From: Aplectana chamaeleonis
Taxonomy: Eukaryota; Nematoda; Chromadorea; Rhabditida; Cosmocercidae
Direction of reading: 5' to 3'
Length of the DNA: 64,000 bases
NCBI GenBank assembly: GCA_029168955.1
Contig: JAPDOI010000976.1
Location: 172,501 to 236,500, forward strand
Under the pieces are notes generated by a model that did not search any database, had not been told where the DNA came from, and worked only from the letters and a program-made list of their open reading frames with translations. Both the position numbers and the translations under genes were made by a program. Shown here piece by piece: positions 41,501 to 56,500 of this stretch (positions within the stretch are counted from its first letter, which is position 1; each line of letters starts with the position of its first letter).

Positions 41501-44500
41501 ACGTCATCGGGACGTCGTGAAAAGTGCATCTGGCTTCTGATGACGTCATCGGAACGTCGTCAAAAGTGCAGCTGGCTTCTGGTGGCGTCATCGGGACGGC
41601 GTCAAAAGTGCATCTAGCTTCTGATGACGTCATTGGGACGTCGTAAAAAGTGCATCTGGCTTCTGATGACGTCATCGGGACGTCGTCAAAAGTGCTTCGG
41701 GCTTCTGATGACGTCATCGGGACGTCGTCAAAAGTGCTTTGGGCTTCTGATGACGTCATCGAAACGTCGTGAGAAGTGCTTCGGGCTTCTGATGATGTCA
41801 TCGGGACGTCGTCAGAAGTGCATCTGGCTTCTGATGACGTCATCGGAACGTCGTGAAAAGTGCATCTGGCTTCTGATGACGTCATCGGGACGTCGTCAAA
41901 GTGCATCGGGCTTCTGATGACGTCATCGGGACGTCGTCAAAAGTGCATCGGGCTTCTGATGACGTCATCGGGACGTCGTCAAAAGTGCATCTGGCTTCTG
42001 ATGACGTCATCGGGACGTCGTCAAAGTGCATCGGGATTCTGACGACGTCATCGGGACGTCGTCAAAATTGCATCTGGCTTCAAATGACGTCATCGGTACG
42101 TCGTCAAAAGTGTATCTGGCTTCTGATGACGTCATCGGGACGTCGTCAAAAGTGCATCTGGCTTCTGATGACGTCATTGGGACGTCGTCAAAAGTGCATC
42201 TGATTTCTGATGACGTGATCGGAACGTCGTCAAAAGTGCATCTGGATTCTGGTGACGTCATCGGGACGTCGTCAAAAGTGCATCTGTCTTCTGATGACGT
42301 CATCAGGACGTCATCAAAAGTGCATTTGGCTTCTGATGACGTCATCAGGACGTCATCAAAAGTGCATTTGGCTTCTGATGACGTCATCGGGACGTCGTGG
42401 AAAGTGCTTCGGGATTCTGACGAAGTCATCGGGACGTCGTCAAAATTGCATCTGGCTTCAAATGACGTCATCGGAACGTCGTCAAAAGTGTATCGGGCTT
42501 CTGATGACGTCATCGGGACGTCGTCAAAAGTGCATCTGGCTTCTGATGACGTCATCGGAACGTCGTCAAAGTGCATCTGGCTTCTGATGACGTCATCGGG
42601 ACGTCGTCAAAGTGCATCGGGCTTCTGATGACGTCATCGGGACGTCGTGAAAGTGCATCGGGCTTCTGATGACGTCATCGGGACGTCGTGAAAAGTGCTT
42701 CGGCTTCTGATGACGTCATCGGGACGTCGTCAAAAGTGCATCTGGCTTCTGATGACGTCATCGGGACGTCGTCAAAATTGCATCTGGCTTCTGATGACGT
42801 CACCAGAACGTCGTCAAAAGTGCATCTGGATTCTGATGACGTCATCGGAACGTCGTCAAAAGTGCATCTGGCTTTTGATGACGTCATCGGAACTTCGTCA
42901 AAAGTGCATCTGGCTTCTGATGACGTCATCGGGACGTTGTCAAAAGTGCATCCGGCTTTTGATGACGTCATCAGGACGTCGTCAAAAGTGCACCTGGCTT
43001 CTGATGACGTCATCGGAACGTCGTCAAAAGTGCTTCGGGCTTCTGATGACGTCATCGGAACGTCGTCAAAAGTGCATCGGGCTTCTGATGACGTCATCGG
43101 AACGTCGTCAAAGTGCATCGGGCTTCTGATGACGTCATCGGGACGTCGTCAAAGTGCATCTGGCTTCTGATGACGTCATCGGGACGTCGTCAAAAGTGCA
43201 TCTGGCTTCTGATGACGTCATCGGGACGTCGTCAAAAGTGCATCGGGCTTCTGATGACGTCATCGAGACGTCGTGAAAAGTGCATCTGGCTTCTGATGAC
43301 GTCATCGGGACGTCGTGAAAAGTGAATCTGGCTTCTAATGACGTCATCGGGACGACCTGAAAAGTGCATCTGGCTTCTGATTGCGTTATCGGGACGTCGT
43401 GAGAAGTGCTTCGGGCTTCTGATGGCGTCATGGGGACGACGTCAAAAGTGTATCTGGCTTCTGATGACGTCATCGGGACGTCGTGAAAAGTGAATCTGGC
43501 TTTTGATGACGTCATCGGGACGACGTCAAAAGTGCATCTGGCTTCTGATGACGTCATCGGGACGTCGTCAAAGTGCATCGGGCTTCTGATGACGTCATCG
43601 GGACGTAGTCAAAAGTGCATCGGGCTTCTGATGACGTCCTCGGATCGTCGTGAAAAGCGCATCGGGCTTCTGATGACGTCATCGGGACGTAGTCAAAAGT
43701 GCATCGGGCTTCTGATGACGTCATCGGGACGTCGTCAAAAGTGCATCGGGCATCTGACGACGTCATCGGGACGTCGTCAAAAGTGCATCGGGCTTCTGAT
43801 GACGTCATCGGGACGTCGTCAAAAGTGCATCGGGCTTCTGATGACGTCATCAGGACGTCATCGAAAGTGCATCGGGCATCTGATGACGTCATCGGGACGT
43901 CGTAAAAGTGCATCGGGCATCTGATGACGTCATCGGGACGTCGTCAAAAGTGCATCGGGCTTCTGATGACGTCATCGGGACTTCGTCAAAAGTGCATCGG
44001 GCTTCTGATGACGTCATCAGGACGTCATCGAAAGTGCATCGGGCATCTGATGACGTCATCGGAACATCGTCAAAAGTGCATCGGGCTTCTGATGACGTCA
44101 TCGGGACGTCGTGAAAAGTGCATCGGGCTTCTGATGACGTCATCGGGACGTCGTCAAAAGTGCATCTGACTTCTGATGAAGTCATCGGGACGTCGTGAAA
44201 AGTGCTTCGGGCTTCTGATGATGTCATCGGGACGTCGTGAGAAGTGCATCTGGCTTCTGATGACGTCATCGGGACGTCGTGAAAAGTGCTTCGGGCTTCT
44301 GATGACGTCATCGGGACGTCGTAAAAGTGCATCGGGCTTCTGATGACGTCATCGGGACGTCGTAAAAGTGCATCGGGCTACTGATGACGTCATCGGGACG
44401 TCGTCAAAAGTGCATCGGGCTTCTGATGACGTCATCGGGACGTCGTCAAAAGTGCATCGGGCTTCTGATGACGTCCTCGGAACGTCGTGAAAAGTGCATC

Positions 44501-47500
44501 GGGCTTCTGATGACGTGATCGGGACGTCGTCAAAGTGCATCTGGCTTCTGATGACGTCATCGGGACGTCGTCAAAGTGCATCGGGCTTCTGATGACGTCA
44601 TCGGAACGTCGTCAAAGTGCATCTGGCTTCTGATGACGTCATCGGGACGTCGTCAAAGTGCATCGGGCTTCTGATGACGTCATCGGGACGTCGTCAAAGT
44701 GCATTTATTTCTGATGACGTCATCGGGACGTCGTAAAGGTGCATCGGGCTTCTGATGACGTCATCGGGACGTAGTCAAAAGTGCATCGGGCTTCTGATGA
44801 CGTCATCGGGACGTCGTGAAAGGTGCATCGGGCTTCTGATGACGTCATGGGGACGTCGTGAAAAGTGCATCGGGCTTCTGAAGACGTCATCGGGACGTCG
44901 TCAAAAGTGCATCGGGCTACTGATGACGTCATCGGGACGTCGTCAAAAGTGCATCGGGCTTCTGATGACGTCATCGGGACGTCGTGAAAAGTGTATCCGA
45001 CCTCTGAAGACGTTATCGGGACGACGTTAAAAGTGCATCGGGCTTCTGATGACGTCATCGAAACGTCGTGAAAAGTGCTTCGGGCTTTTGATGACGTAAT
45101 CGGGACGTCGCGAAAAGTGTTTCGGGATTCTGATGACGTCATCAGGACGTCGTCAAAAGTGCATCTGACTTCTGATGACGTCATCGGAACGTCGTGAAAA
45201 GTGCATCTGGCTTCTGATGACGTCATCAGGACGTCGTCAAAAGTGCATCTGGCTTCTGATGACGTCATCGGGACGTCGTCAAAAGTGCATCTGGCTTCTG
45301 ATGACGTCATCGGAACGTCGTGAAAAGTGCATCTGACTTCTGATGACGTCATCGGGACGTCGTCAAAAGTGCATCTGGCTTCTGATGACGTCATCAGGAC
45401 GTCGTCAAGAGTGCATATGGCTTCTGATGACGTCATCAGGACGTCGTCAAAAGTGCATCTGGCTTCTGATGACGTCATCGGAACGTCGTCAAAAGTGCAT
45501 CCGGCTTCTGATGACGTCATCGGGACGTCGTCAAAAGTGCATCGGGCTTCTGATGACGTCATCGGGACGTCGTGAAAAGTGCATCGGGCTTCTGATGACG
45601 TCATCGGGACGACGTGAAAATTGCTTCGGGCTTCTGATGACGTCATCGGGACGTCGTGAAAAGTGCACCTGGCTTCTGATGACGTCACCGGGACGACGTC
45701 AAAAGTGTATCTGGCTTCTAATGACGTCATCGGGACGACCTGAAAAGTGCATCTGGCTTCTGATTGCGTTATCGGGACGTCGTGAGAAGTGCTTCGGGCT
45801 TCTGATGGCGTCATCGGGACATCGTGAAAATTGCTTCGGGCTTCTAATGACGTCATCGGGACGACGTCAAAAGTGTATCTGGCTTCTGATGACGTCATCG
45901 GGACGTCGTGAGAAGTGTATCTGGCTTCTGATGACGTCATCGGGACGTCGTGAAAAGTGAATCTGGCTTTTGACGACGTCATCGGAACGTCGTCAAAGTG
46001 CATCGGGCTTCTGATGACGTCATCGGAACGTCGTGAAAGTGCATCTGGCTTCTGATGACGTCATCGGGACGTCGTCAAAGTGCATCGGGCTTCTGATGAC
46101 GTCATCGGGACGTCGTGAAAAGTGCATCGGGCTTCTGATGACGTCATCGGGACGTCGTCAAAAGTGCATCTGGCTTCTGATGACGTCATCGGGACGTCGT
46201 GAAAGTGCATCTGGCTTCTGATGACGTCATCGGGACGTAGTCAAAAGTGCATCGGGCATCTGATGACGTCATCGGGACGTCGTCAAGAGTGCATCGGGCT
46301 TCTGATAACGTCATAGAAACGTCGTGAAAAGTGCATCGGGCTTCTGATGACGTCATCGGGACGTCGTCAAAAGTGCATCGGGCTTCTGAAAACGTCATTG
46401 GGGCGTCTTCAAAAGTGCATCGGGCATGTGATGACGTCATCGGGACGTCGTCAAAAGTGCATCGGGCTTCTGATGACGTCATCGGGACATCGTCAAAAGT
46501 GCATCGGGCTTCTGATGACGTCATCGGAACGTCGTGAAAAGTGCATCGGGCTTCTGATGACGTCATCGGGACATCGTCAAAAGTGCATCGGGCGTCTGAT
46601 GACGTCGTCGGAACGTCGTGAATAGTGCTTCGGGCTTCTGAAGTCGTCAGCGGGACGTCGTCAAAAGTGCATCGGGCATCTGATGACGTCATCGGGACGT
46701 CGTAAAAGTGCATCGGGCTTCTGATGACGTCATCGGAATGTCGTGAATAGAGCATCGGGCGTCTGATTACGTCATCGGGACGTCGTGAAAAGTGCGTCTG
46801 GTATCTGGAGATGTCATCGGGACGTCGTCAAAAGTGCATCGGGCTTCTGATGACGTCATAGGAACGTCGTGAAAAGTGCATCGGGCTTCTGAAGACGTCA
46901 TCGGGACGTCGTCAAGAGTGCATCGGGCTTCTGATATCGTCATCGGAACGTCGTGAAAAGTGCTTCGGGCTTCTGATGACGTCATCGGAATGTCGTCAAA
47001 AGTGCATCTGGCTTCTGATGACGTCATCGGAACGTCGTCAAAAGTGCTTCGGGCTTCTGATGACGTCATCGGAACGTCGTGAAAAGTACATCGGGCTTCT
47101 GATGACGTCATCGGAACGTCGTCAAAAGTGCATCTGGCTTCTGATGACGTCATCGGGACGTCGTCAAAAGTGCATCTGGCTTCTGATGACGTCATCGGAA
47201 CGTCGACAAAAGTGCATCTGGATTCTGATGACGTCGTCGGGACGTCGTCAAAAGTGCTTCGGGCTTCTGATGACGTCATCGGAACGTCGTGAAAAGTGCA
47301 TCTGGCTTCTGATGACGTCATCGGGACGTCGTCAAAAGTTCATCTGGCTTCTGATGACGTCATCGGAACGTCGTCAAAAGTGCATCTGGCTTCTGATGAC
47401 GTCATCGGGACGTCGTCAAAAGTGCATCTGGCTTCTGATGACGTCATCGGAACGTCGTGAAAAGTGCATCTGGCTTCTGATGACGTCATCGGGACGTCGT

Positions 47501-50500
47501 CAAAAGTGCATCTGGCTTCTGATGACGTCATCGGAACGTCGTGAAAAGTGCATCTGGCTTCTGATGACGTCATCAGAACGTCGTCAAAAGTGCATCTGGC
47601 TTCTCATGACGTCATCGGGACGTCGTCAAAAGTGCTTCGGGCTTCTGATGACGTCATCGGATCGTCGTGAAAAGTGCATCTGGCTTCTGATGACGTCATC
47701 GGGACGTCATGAAAAGTGCATCTGGCTTCTGCTGACGTCATCGGGATGTCGTCAAAAGTGCTTCGGGCTTCTGATGACGTCATCGGAACGTCGTGAAAGG
47801 TGCATCTGGCTTCTGATGACGTCATCGGAACGTCGTGAAAGTGCATCTGGCTTCTGATGACGTCATCAGGACGTCATCGAAAGTGCATCGGGCATCTGAC
47901 GACGTCATCGGAACATCGTCAAAAGTTCATCGGGCATCTTATGACGTCATCAGGACGTCATCGAAAGTGCATCGGGCATCTGACGACGTCATCGGAACAT
48001 CGTCAAAAGTTCATCGGGCTTCTGATGACTTCCTTAGAACGTCGTGAATAGTGCTTCTGGCTTCTGAAGTCGTCAGCGGGACGTCGTCAAAAGTGCATCG
48101 GGCTTCTGATGACGTCCTCGGAACGTCGTGAAAAGTGCATCGGGCTTCTGATGACGTCATCGGGACGTAGTCAAAAGTGCATCGGGCTTCTGATGACGTC
48201 ATCGGGACGTCGTCAAAAGTGCATCGGGCTTCTGATGACGTCATCAGGACGTCATCGAAAGTGCATCGGGCATCTGATGACGTCATCGGAACATCGTCAA
48301 AAGTGCATCGGGCATCTGATGACGTCATCGGGACGTCGTAAAAGTGCATCGGGCTTCTGATGACGTCATCGGGACGTCGTCAAAAGTGCATCGGGCTTCT
48401 GATGACGTCCTCGGAACGTCGTGAAAAGTGCATCGGGCTTCTGATGACGTCATCGGGACGTAGTCAAAAGTGCATCGGGCTTCTGATGACGTCATCGGGA
48501 CGTCGTGAAAAGTGCATCGGGCTTCTGATGACGTCATCGGGACGTCGTGAAAGGTGCATCGGGCTTCTGATGACGTCATCGGAACGTCGACAAGAGTGCA
48601 TCGGGCTTCTGATGACGTCATCGGGACGTCGTCAAAAGTGCATCGGGCATCTGATGACGTCATCGGAAGGACGTGAAAAGTGCATCGGGCATCTGATGAC
48701 GTCATCGGGACGTAGTCAAAAGTGCATCGGGCTTCTGATGACGTCATCAGGACGTCATCGAAAGTGCATCGGGCATCTGATGACGTCATCGGAACATCGT
48801 CAAAAGTTCATCGGGCATCTTATGACGTCATCGGGATATCGTGAAAAGTGCATAGGGCTTCTGATGACGTCATCGGGACGTCGTAAAAGTGCATCGGGCT
48901 ACTGATGACGTCATCGGGACGTCGTCAAAAGTGCATCGGGCTTCTGATGACGTCCTCGGAACGTCGTGAAAAGTGCATCGGGCTTCTGATGACGTCATCG
49001 GGACGTCGGGAAAAGTGTATCCGACTTCTGAAGACGTTATCGGGACGACGCTAAAAGTGCATCGGGCTTCTGATGACGTCATCGGGACGTCGTCAAAGTG
49101 CATCGGGCTTCTGATGACGTCTTCGGGACGTCGTTAAAAGTGCATCGGGCTTCTGATGACGTCATCGGAACGTCGTGAAAAGTGCATCCCCCTTCTGATG
49201 ACGTCATCGGAACGTCGTCAAAGTGCATCGGGCTTCTGATGACGTCATCGGGACGTCGTCAAAAGTGCATCGGGCTTCTGATGACGTCATCGGAACGTCG
49301 TCAAAAGTGCATCTGGCTTCTGATGACGTCATCGGGACGTCGTCAAAGTGCATCGGCCTCCTGATGACGCCATCGGAACGTCGTGAAAAGTGCATCTGGC
49401 TTCTGATGACGTCATCGGACCGTCGTCAAAAGTGCATCTGGCTTCTGATGACGTCATCAGGACGTCGTCAAAAGTGCACCTGGCTTCTGATGACGTCATC
49501 GGAACGTCGTCAAAAGTGCTTCGGGCTTCTGATGACGTCATCGGAACGTCGTGAAAAGTGCATCTGGCTTCTGATGACGTCATCGGGACGTCGTCAAAAG
49601 TTCATCTGGCTTCTGATGACGTCATCGGAACGTCGTGAAAAGTGCATCTGGCTTCTGATGACGTCATCGGAACGTCGTCAAAAGTGCATCTGGCTTCTGA
49701 TGACGTCATCGGGACGTCGTCAAAAGTGCATCTGGCTTCTGATGACGTCATCGGAAGGACGTGAAAGGTGCATCGGGCATCTGATGACGTCATCGGGACG
49801 TCGTAAAAGTGCATCGGGCTTCTGATGACGTCATAGGAACGTCGTGAAAAGTGCATCGGGCTTCTGAAGACGGCATCGGGACATCGTCAAGAGTGCATCG
49901 GGCTTCTGATGACGTCATCGGGACGTCGTCAAAAGTGCATCTGGCTTCTGATGACGTCATCGGGACGTCGTCAAAGTGCATCGGGCTTCTGATGACGTCA
50001 TCGGAACGTCGTCAAAAGTGCATCGGGCTTTTGATCACGTCATCCGAACGTCGTAAAAAGTGCATCGGGCTTCTGATGACGTCATCGGGACGTCGTCAAA
50101 AGTGCATCGGGCATCTGATGACGTCATCGGAACGTCGTGAAAAGTGAGTGCATCGGGCTTCTGATGACGTCATCCGGACGTCGTCAAAAGTGTATCCGGC
50201 TTCTGAAGACGTTATCGGGACGACGTTAAAATTGCATCGGGCTTCTGATGACGTCATCCGGACGTCGTCAAAAGTGCATCGGGCTTCTGATGACGTCATC
50301 GGGACGTCGTGAAAGGTGCATCGGTCTTCTGATGACGTCATCGGGACGTCGTCAAGAGTGCATCGGGCTTCTGATGACGTCATCGGAACGTCGTGAAAAG
50401 TGCATCGGGCTTCTGATGACGTCATCGGGACGTCGCGAAAAGTGCATCGGGTTTCTCATGTCGTGATCGTAACGTCGTCAAAAGTGCATCGGGCTTCTGA

Positions 50501-53500
50501 TGACGTCAGCGGGAGGAGGTGAAAAGTGCATCGGGCTTCTGAAGACGTCATCGGAACGTCGTGAAAAGTGCATCTGATGACGTCTTCGGGACGTCGTGAA
50601 AAGTGCATCGGGCTTCTTATGACGTCATCCGGACGTCGTCAAAAGTGTATCCGACTTCTGAAGACGTTATCCGGACGTCGTCAAAAGTGCATCGGGCATC
50701 TGATGACGTCATCGAAACGACGTGAAAGGTGCATCGGGCTTCTGATGACGTTATCGGGACGTCGTAAAAGTGCATCGGGCTACTGATGACGTCATCGGGA
50801 CGTCGTCAAAAGTGCATCGGGCTTCTGATGACGTCATCGGGACGTCGTCAAAAGTGCATCGGGCTTCTGATGACGTCCTCGGAACGTCGTCAAAAGTGCA
50901 TCGGGCATCTGATGACGTCATCGAAACTACGTGAAAGGTGCATCGGGCTTCTGATGACGTCATCGGGACGTCGTAAAAATGCATCGGGCTTCTGATGACG
51001 TCATCGGAACGTCGTGAAAAGTGCATCGGGCCTCTGATGACGTCCTCGGAACGTCGTCAAAAGTGCATCGGGCATCTGATGACGTCATCGAAACTACGTG
51101 AAAGGTGCATCGGGCTTCTGATGACGTCATCGGGACGTCGTAAAATGCATCGGGCTTCTGATGACGTCCTCGGATCGTCGTGAAAAGTGCATCGGGCTTC
51201 TGATGACGTCATCGGGACGTAGTCAAAAGTGCATCGGGCTTCTGATGACGTCATCGGGACGTCGTCAAAAGTGCATCGGGCATCTGATGACGTCATCGGA
51301 ACGTCGTGAAAAGTGCATCGGGCTTCTGATGACGTCATCGGAACGTCGTGAAAAGTGCATCGGGCATCTGATGACGTCCTCGGAACGTCGTGAAAAGTGC
51401 ATCGGGCATCTGATGACGTCATCGGAACGTCGTGAAAAGTGCATCGGGCTTCTGATGACGTCATCGGAACGTCGTAAAAAGTGCATCGGGCTTCTGATGA
51501 CGTCATCGGAACGTCGACAAGAGTGCATCGGGCTTCTGATGACGTCATCGGGACGTCGTGAAAACTGCGTCGGGCTTCTGATGACGTCATCGGGACGTCA
51601 TCAAAAGTGCATCGGGCTTCTGATGACGTCATCGGGACGTCGTCAATAGTGCATCGGGCTTCTGATGACGTCCTCGGAACGTCGTGAAAAGTGCATCGGG
51701 CTACTGATGACATCATCGGGACGTCGTCAAAGTGCATCGGGCTTCTGATGACGTCATCGGGACGTCGTCAAAGTGCATCGGGCTTCTGATGACGTCATCG
51801 GAACGTCGTGAAAAGTGCATCGGGCTTCTGATGACGTCATCGGGACGTCGTCAAAGTGCATCGGGCTTCTGATGACGTCATCGGAACGTCGTCAAAGTGC
51901 ATCGGGCTTCTGATGACGTCATCGGGACGTCGTCAATAGTGCATCGGGCTTCTGATGACGTCCTCGGAACGTCGTGAAAAGTGCATCGGGCTTCTGATGA
52001 CGTCATCGGGACGTCGTCAATAGTGCATCGGGCTTCTGATGACGTCCTCGGAACGTCGTGAAAAGTGCATCGGGCTTCTGATGACGTCATCGGGACGTCG
52101 TCAAAAGTGCATCGGGCTTCTGATAACTTCATCGGAACGTCGTGAAAAGTGCATCGGGCTTCTTATGACGTCATCGGAACGTCGTGAAAAGTGCATCGGG
52201 CATCTGATGACGTCATCGGAACATCGTCAAAAGTGCATCGGGCGTCTGATGACGTCGTCGGGACGTAGTCAAAAGTGCATCGGGCTTCTGATGACGTCAT
52301 AGGAACGTCGTGAAAAGTGCATCGGGCTTCTGAAGACGTCATCGGGACGTCGTCAAGAGTGCATCGGGCTTCTGATAACGTCATCGGGGCGTCGTCAAAA
52401 GTGCATCGGGCTTCTGCTGACGTCATCGGAACGAGGTCAATAGTGCCTCTGGCTTCTGATGACGTCATCGGAACGTCGTGAGAAGTGCATCTGGCTTCTG
52501 ATGACGTCATCGGGACGTCGTCAAAAGTGCATCGGGCATCTGATGACGTCCTCGGAACGTCGTGAAAAGTGCATCGGGCTTCTGATGACGTCCTCGGAAC
52601 GTCGTCAAAAGTGCATCGGGCATCTGATGACGTCCTCGGAACGTCGTCAAAAGTGCATCGGGCTTCTGATGACGTCATCGGGACGTAGTCAAAAGTGCAT
52701 CGGGCTTCTGATGACGTCATAGGAACGTCGTGAAAAGTGCATCGGGCTTCTGAAGACGTCATCGGGACGTCGTCAAGAGTGCATCGGGCTTCTGATAACT
52801 TCATCGGAACGTCGTGAAAAGTGCATCGGGCTTCTGATGACGTGATCGGGACGTCGTCAAAAGTGCATCGGGCTTCTGATGACGTCCTCGGAACGTCGTG
52901 AAAAGTGCATCGGGCTTCTGAAGACGTCATCGGGACGTCATCGAAAGTGCATCGGGCATCTGATGACGTCATCGGAACATCGTCAAAAGTTCATCGGGCA
53001 TCTTATGACGTCATCGGGATATCGTGAAAAGTGCATCGGGCATCTGAGGACGTCATCGGGACGTCGTCAAAAGTGCATCGGGCTTCTGATGACGTCCTCG
53101 GAACGTCGTGAATAGTGCTTCGGGCTTCTGAAGTCGTCAGCGGGACGCCGTCAAAAGTGCATCGGGCTTCTGAAGACGTCATTGGGACGTCGTGAAAAGT
53201 GCATCGGGCTTCTGATGACGTCATCGGAAGGTCGTCAAAAGTGCATCGGGCATCTGATGACGTCATCGGGACGTAGTCAAAAGTGCATCGGGCTTCTGAT
53301 GACGTCATCGGAACATCGTCGAAAGTGCATCGGGCTTCTGATGACGTCATCGGAACATCGTCAAAAGTGCATCGGGCATCTGATGACGTCATCAGGACGT
53401 CATCGAAAGTGCATCGGGCATCTGATGACGTCATCGGAACATCGTCAAAAGTTCATCGGGCATCTTATGACGTCATCGGGATATCGTGAAAAGTGCATCG

Positions 53501-56500
53501 GGCATCTGAGGACGTCATCGGGACGTCTTCAAAAGTGCATCGGGCTTCTGATGACTTCCTTAGAACGTCGTGAATAGTGCTTCGGGCTTCTGAAGTCGTC
53601 AGCGGGACGTCGTCAAAAGTGCATCGGGCATCTGATGACGTCCTCGGAACGTCGTGAAGATTGCATAGGGCTTCTGATGACGTCATCGGGACGTCGTCAA
53701 AAGTGTATCGGGCTTCTGATGACGTCATCGGGACGTCGTCAAAAGTGCATCGGGCTTCTGATGACGTCCTCGGAACGTCGTCAAAAGTGCATCGGGCATC
53801 TGATGACGTCATCGGAACGTCGTGAAAAGTGCATCGGGCTTCTGATGACGTCCTCGGAACGTCGTGAAAAGTGCATCGGGCTTCTGATGACGTCATCGGG
53901 ACGTCGCGAGAAGTGCATCGGGCTTCTGATGACGTCATCGGAACGTCGTGAAAAGTGCATCGGGCTTCTGATGACGTCATCGGGACGTCGTGAAAAGTGC
54001 ATCGGGCTTCTGATGACGTCATCGGAACGTCGTGAAAAGTGCATCGGGCTTCTGATGACGTCATCGGAACGTCGTGAAAAGTGCATCGGGCTTCTGATGA
54101 CGTCATCGGGACGTCGTGAAAAGTGCATCGGGCTTCTGATGACGTCATCGGAACGTCGTGAAAAGTGCATCGGGCTTCTGATGACGTCATCGGAACGTCG
54201 TGAAAAGTGCATCGGGCTTCTGATGACGTCATCGGAACGTCGTGAAAAGTGCATCGGGCATCTGATGACGTCATAGGAACGTCGTCAAGAGTGCATCGGG
54301 CTTCTGATAACTTCATCGGAACGTCGTGAAAAGTGCATCGGGCTTCTGATGACGTGATCGGGACGTCGTCAAAAGTGCATCGGGCTTCTGATGACGTCAT
54401 CGGGACGTCGTCAAAAGTGCATCGGGCTTCTGATGACGTCATCGGGACGTCGTCAAAAGTGCATCGGGCTTCTGATGACGTCCTCGGAACGTCGTGAAAA
54501 GTGCATCGGGCTTCTGATGACGTCATCGGGACGTAGTCAAAAGTGCATCGGGCTTCTGATGACGTCATCGGGACGTCGTCAAAAGTGCATCCGACTTCTG
54601 AACACGTTATCGGAACGACGTTAAAAGTGCATCGAGCTTCTGATGACGTCATCGGAACGTCGGGAAAAGTGCATCGGGCTTCTGATGACGTCATCGGGAC
54701 GTAGTCAAAAGTGCATCGGGCGTCTGATGACGTCGTCGGAACGTCGTGAAAAGTGCATCGGGCATCTGATGACGTCCTCGGAACGTCGTGAAAAGTGCAT
54801 CGGGCTTCTGATGACGTCATCGGGACGTCGTCAAAAGTGCATCGGGCTTCTGATGACGTCCTCGGAACGTCGTGAAAAGTGCATCGGGCTTCTGATGACG
54901 TCATCGGGACGTAGTCAAAAGTGCATCGGGCTTCTGATGACGTCATCGGGACGTCGTCAAAAGTGCATCGGGCATCTGATGACGTCATCGGAACGTCGTG
55001 AAAAGTGCATCGGGCTTCTGATGACGTCATCGGAACGTCGTGAAAAGTGCATCGGGCTTCTGATGACGTCATCGGAACGTCGTGAAAAGTGCATCGGGCT
55101 TCTGATGACGTCATCGGGACGTCGTGATAGGTGCATCGGGCTTTTGATGACGTCATCGGAACGTCGTCAAGAGTGCATCGGGCTTCTGATGACGTCATCG
55201 GGACGTCGTGAAAAGTGCATCGGGCTTCTGAAGACGTCATCGGAACGTCGTGAAAAGTGCATCTGATGACGTCTTCGGGACGTCGTGAAAAGTGCATCGG
55301 GCTTCTGATGACGTCATCGGAACGTCGTGAAAAGTGCATCGGGCTTCTGATGACGTCATCGGAACGTCGTCAAGAGTGCATCGGGCTTCTGATGACGTCA
55401 TCGGGACGTCGTCAAAAGTGCATCGGGCATCTGATGACGTCATCGGAACGTCGTGAAAAGTGCATCGGGCTTCTGATGACGTCCTCGGAACGTCGTGAAA
55501 AGTGCATCGGGCTTCTGATGACGTCATCGGGACGTAGTCAAAAGTGCATCGGGCATCTGATGACGTCCTCGGAACGTCGTGAAAAGTGCATCGGGCTTCT
55601 GATGACGTCATCGGGACGTCGTGAAAAGTGCATCGGGCTTCTGATGACGTCATCGGAACGTCGTGAAAAGTGAGTGCATCGGGCTTCTGATGACGTCATC
55701 GGGACGTCGTGAAAAGTGCATCGGGCTTCTGAAGACGTCATCGGAACGTCGTGAAAAGTGCATCTGATGACGTCTTCGGGACGTCGTGAAAAGTGCATCG
55801 GGCTTCTGATGACGTCATCGGAACGTCGTGAAAAGTGCATCTGATGACGTCTTCGGGACGTCGTGAAAAGTGCATCGGGCTTCTGATGACGTCATCGGAA
55901 CGTCGTGAAAAGTGCATCGGGCTTCTGATGACGTCATCGGGACGTCGTAAAAATGCATCGGGCTACTGATGACGTCCTCGGAACGTCGTAAAAGTGCATC
56001 GGGCCTCTGATGACGTCATCGGAATGTCGTGAATAGAGCATCGGGCTACTGATGACGTCCTCGGAACGTCGTGAAAACTGCATCGGGCTTCTGATGACGT
56101 CATCGGAACGTCGTGAAAAGTGCATCGGGCTTCTGATGACGTCATCGGGACGTCGTCAATAGTGCATCGGGCTTCTGATGACGTCCTCGGAACGTCGTGA
56201 AAAGTGCATCGGGCTTCTGATGACGTCATCGGGACGTCGTCAAAAGTGCATCGGGCATCTGATGACGTCCTCGGAACGTCGTGAAAAGTGCATCGGGCTT
56301 CTGATGACGTCATCGGGACGTCGTCAAAAGTGCATCGAGCTTCTGATGACGTCATCGGAACGTCGTGAAAAGTGCATCGGGCTTCTGATGACGTCATCGG
56401 GACGTCGTGAAAAGTGCATCGGGCATCTGATGACGTCATCGGGACGTCGTAAAAGTGCATCGGGCATCTGATGACGTCATCGGAACGTCGTGAAAAGTGC

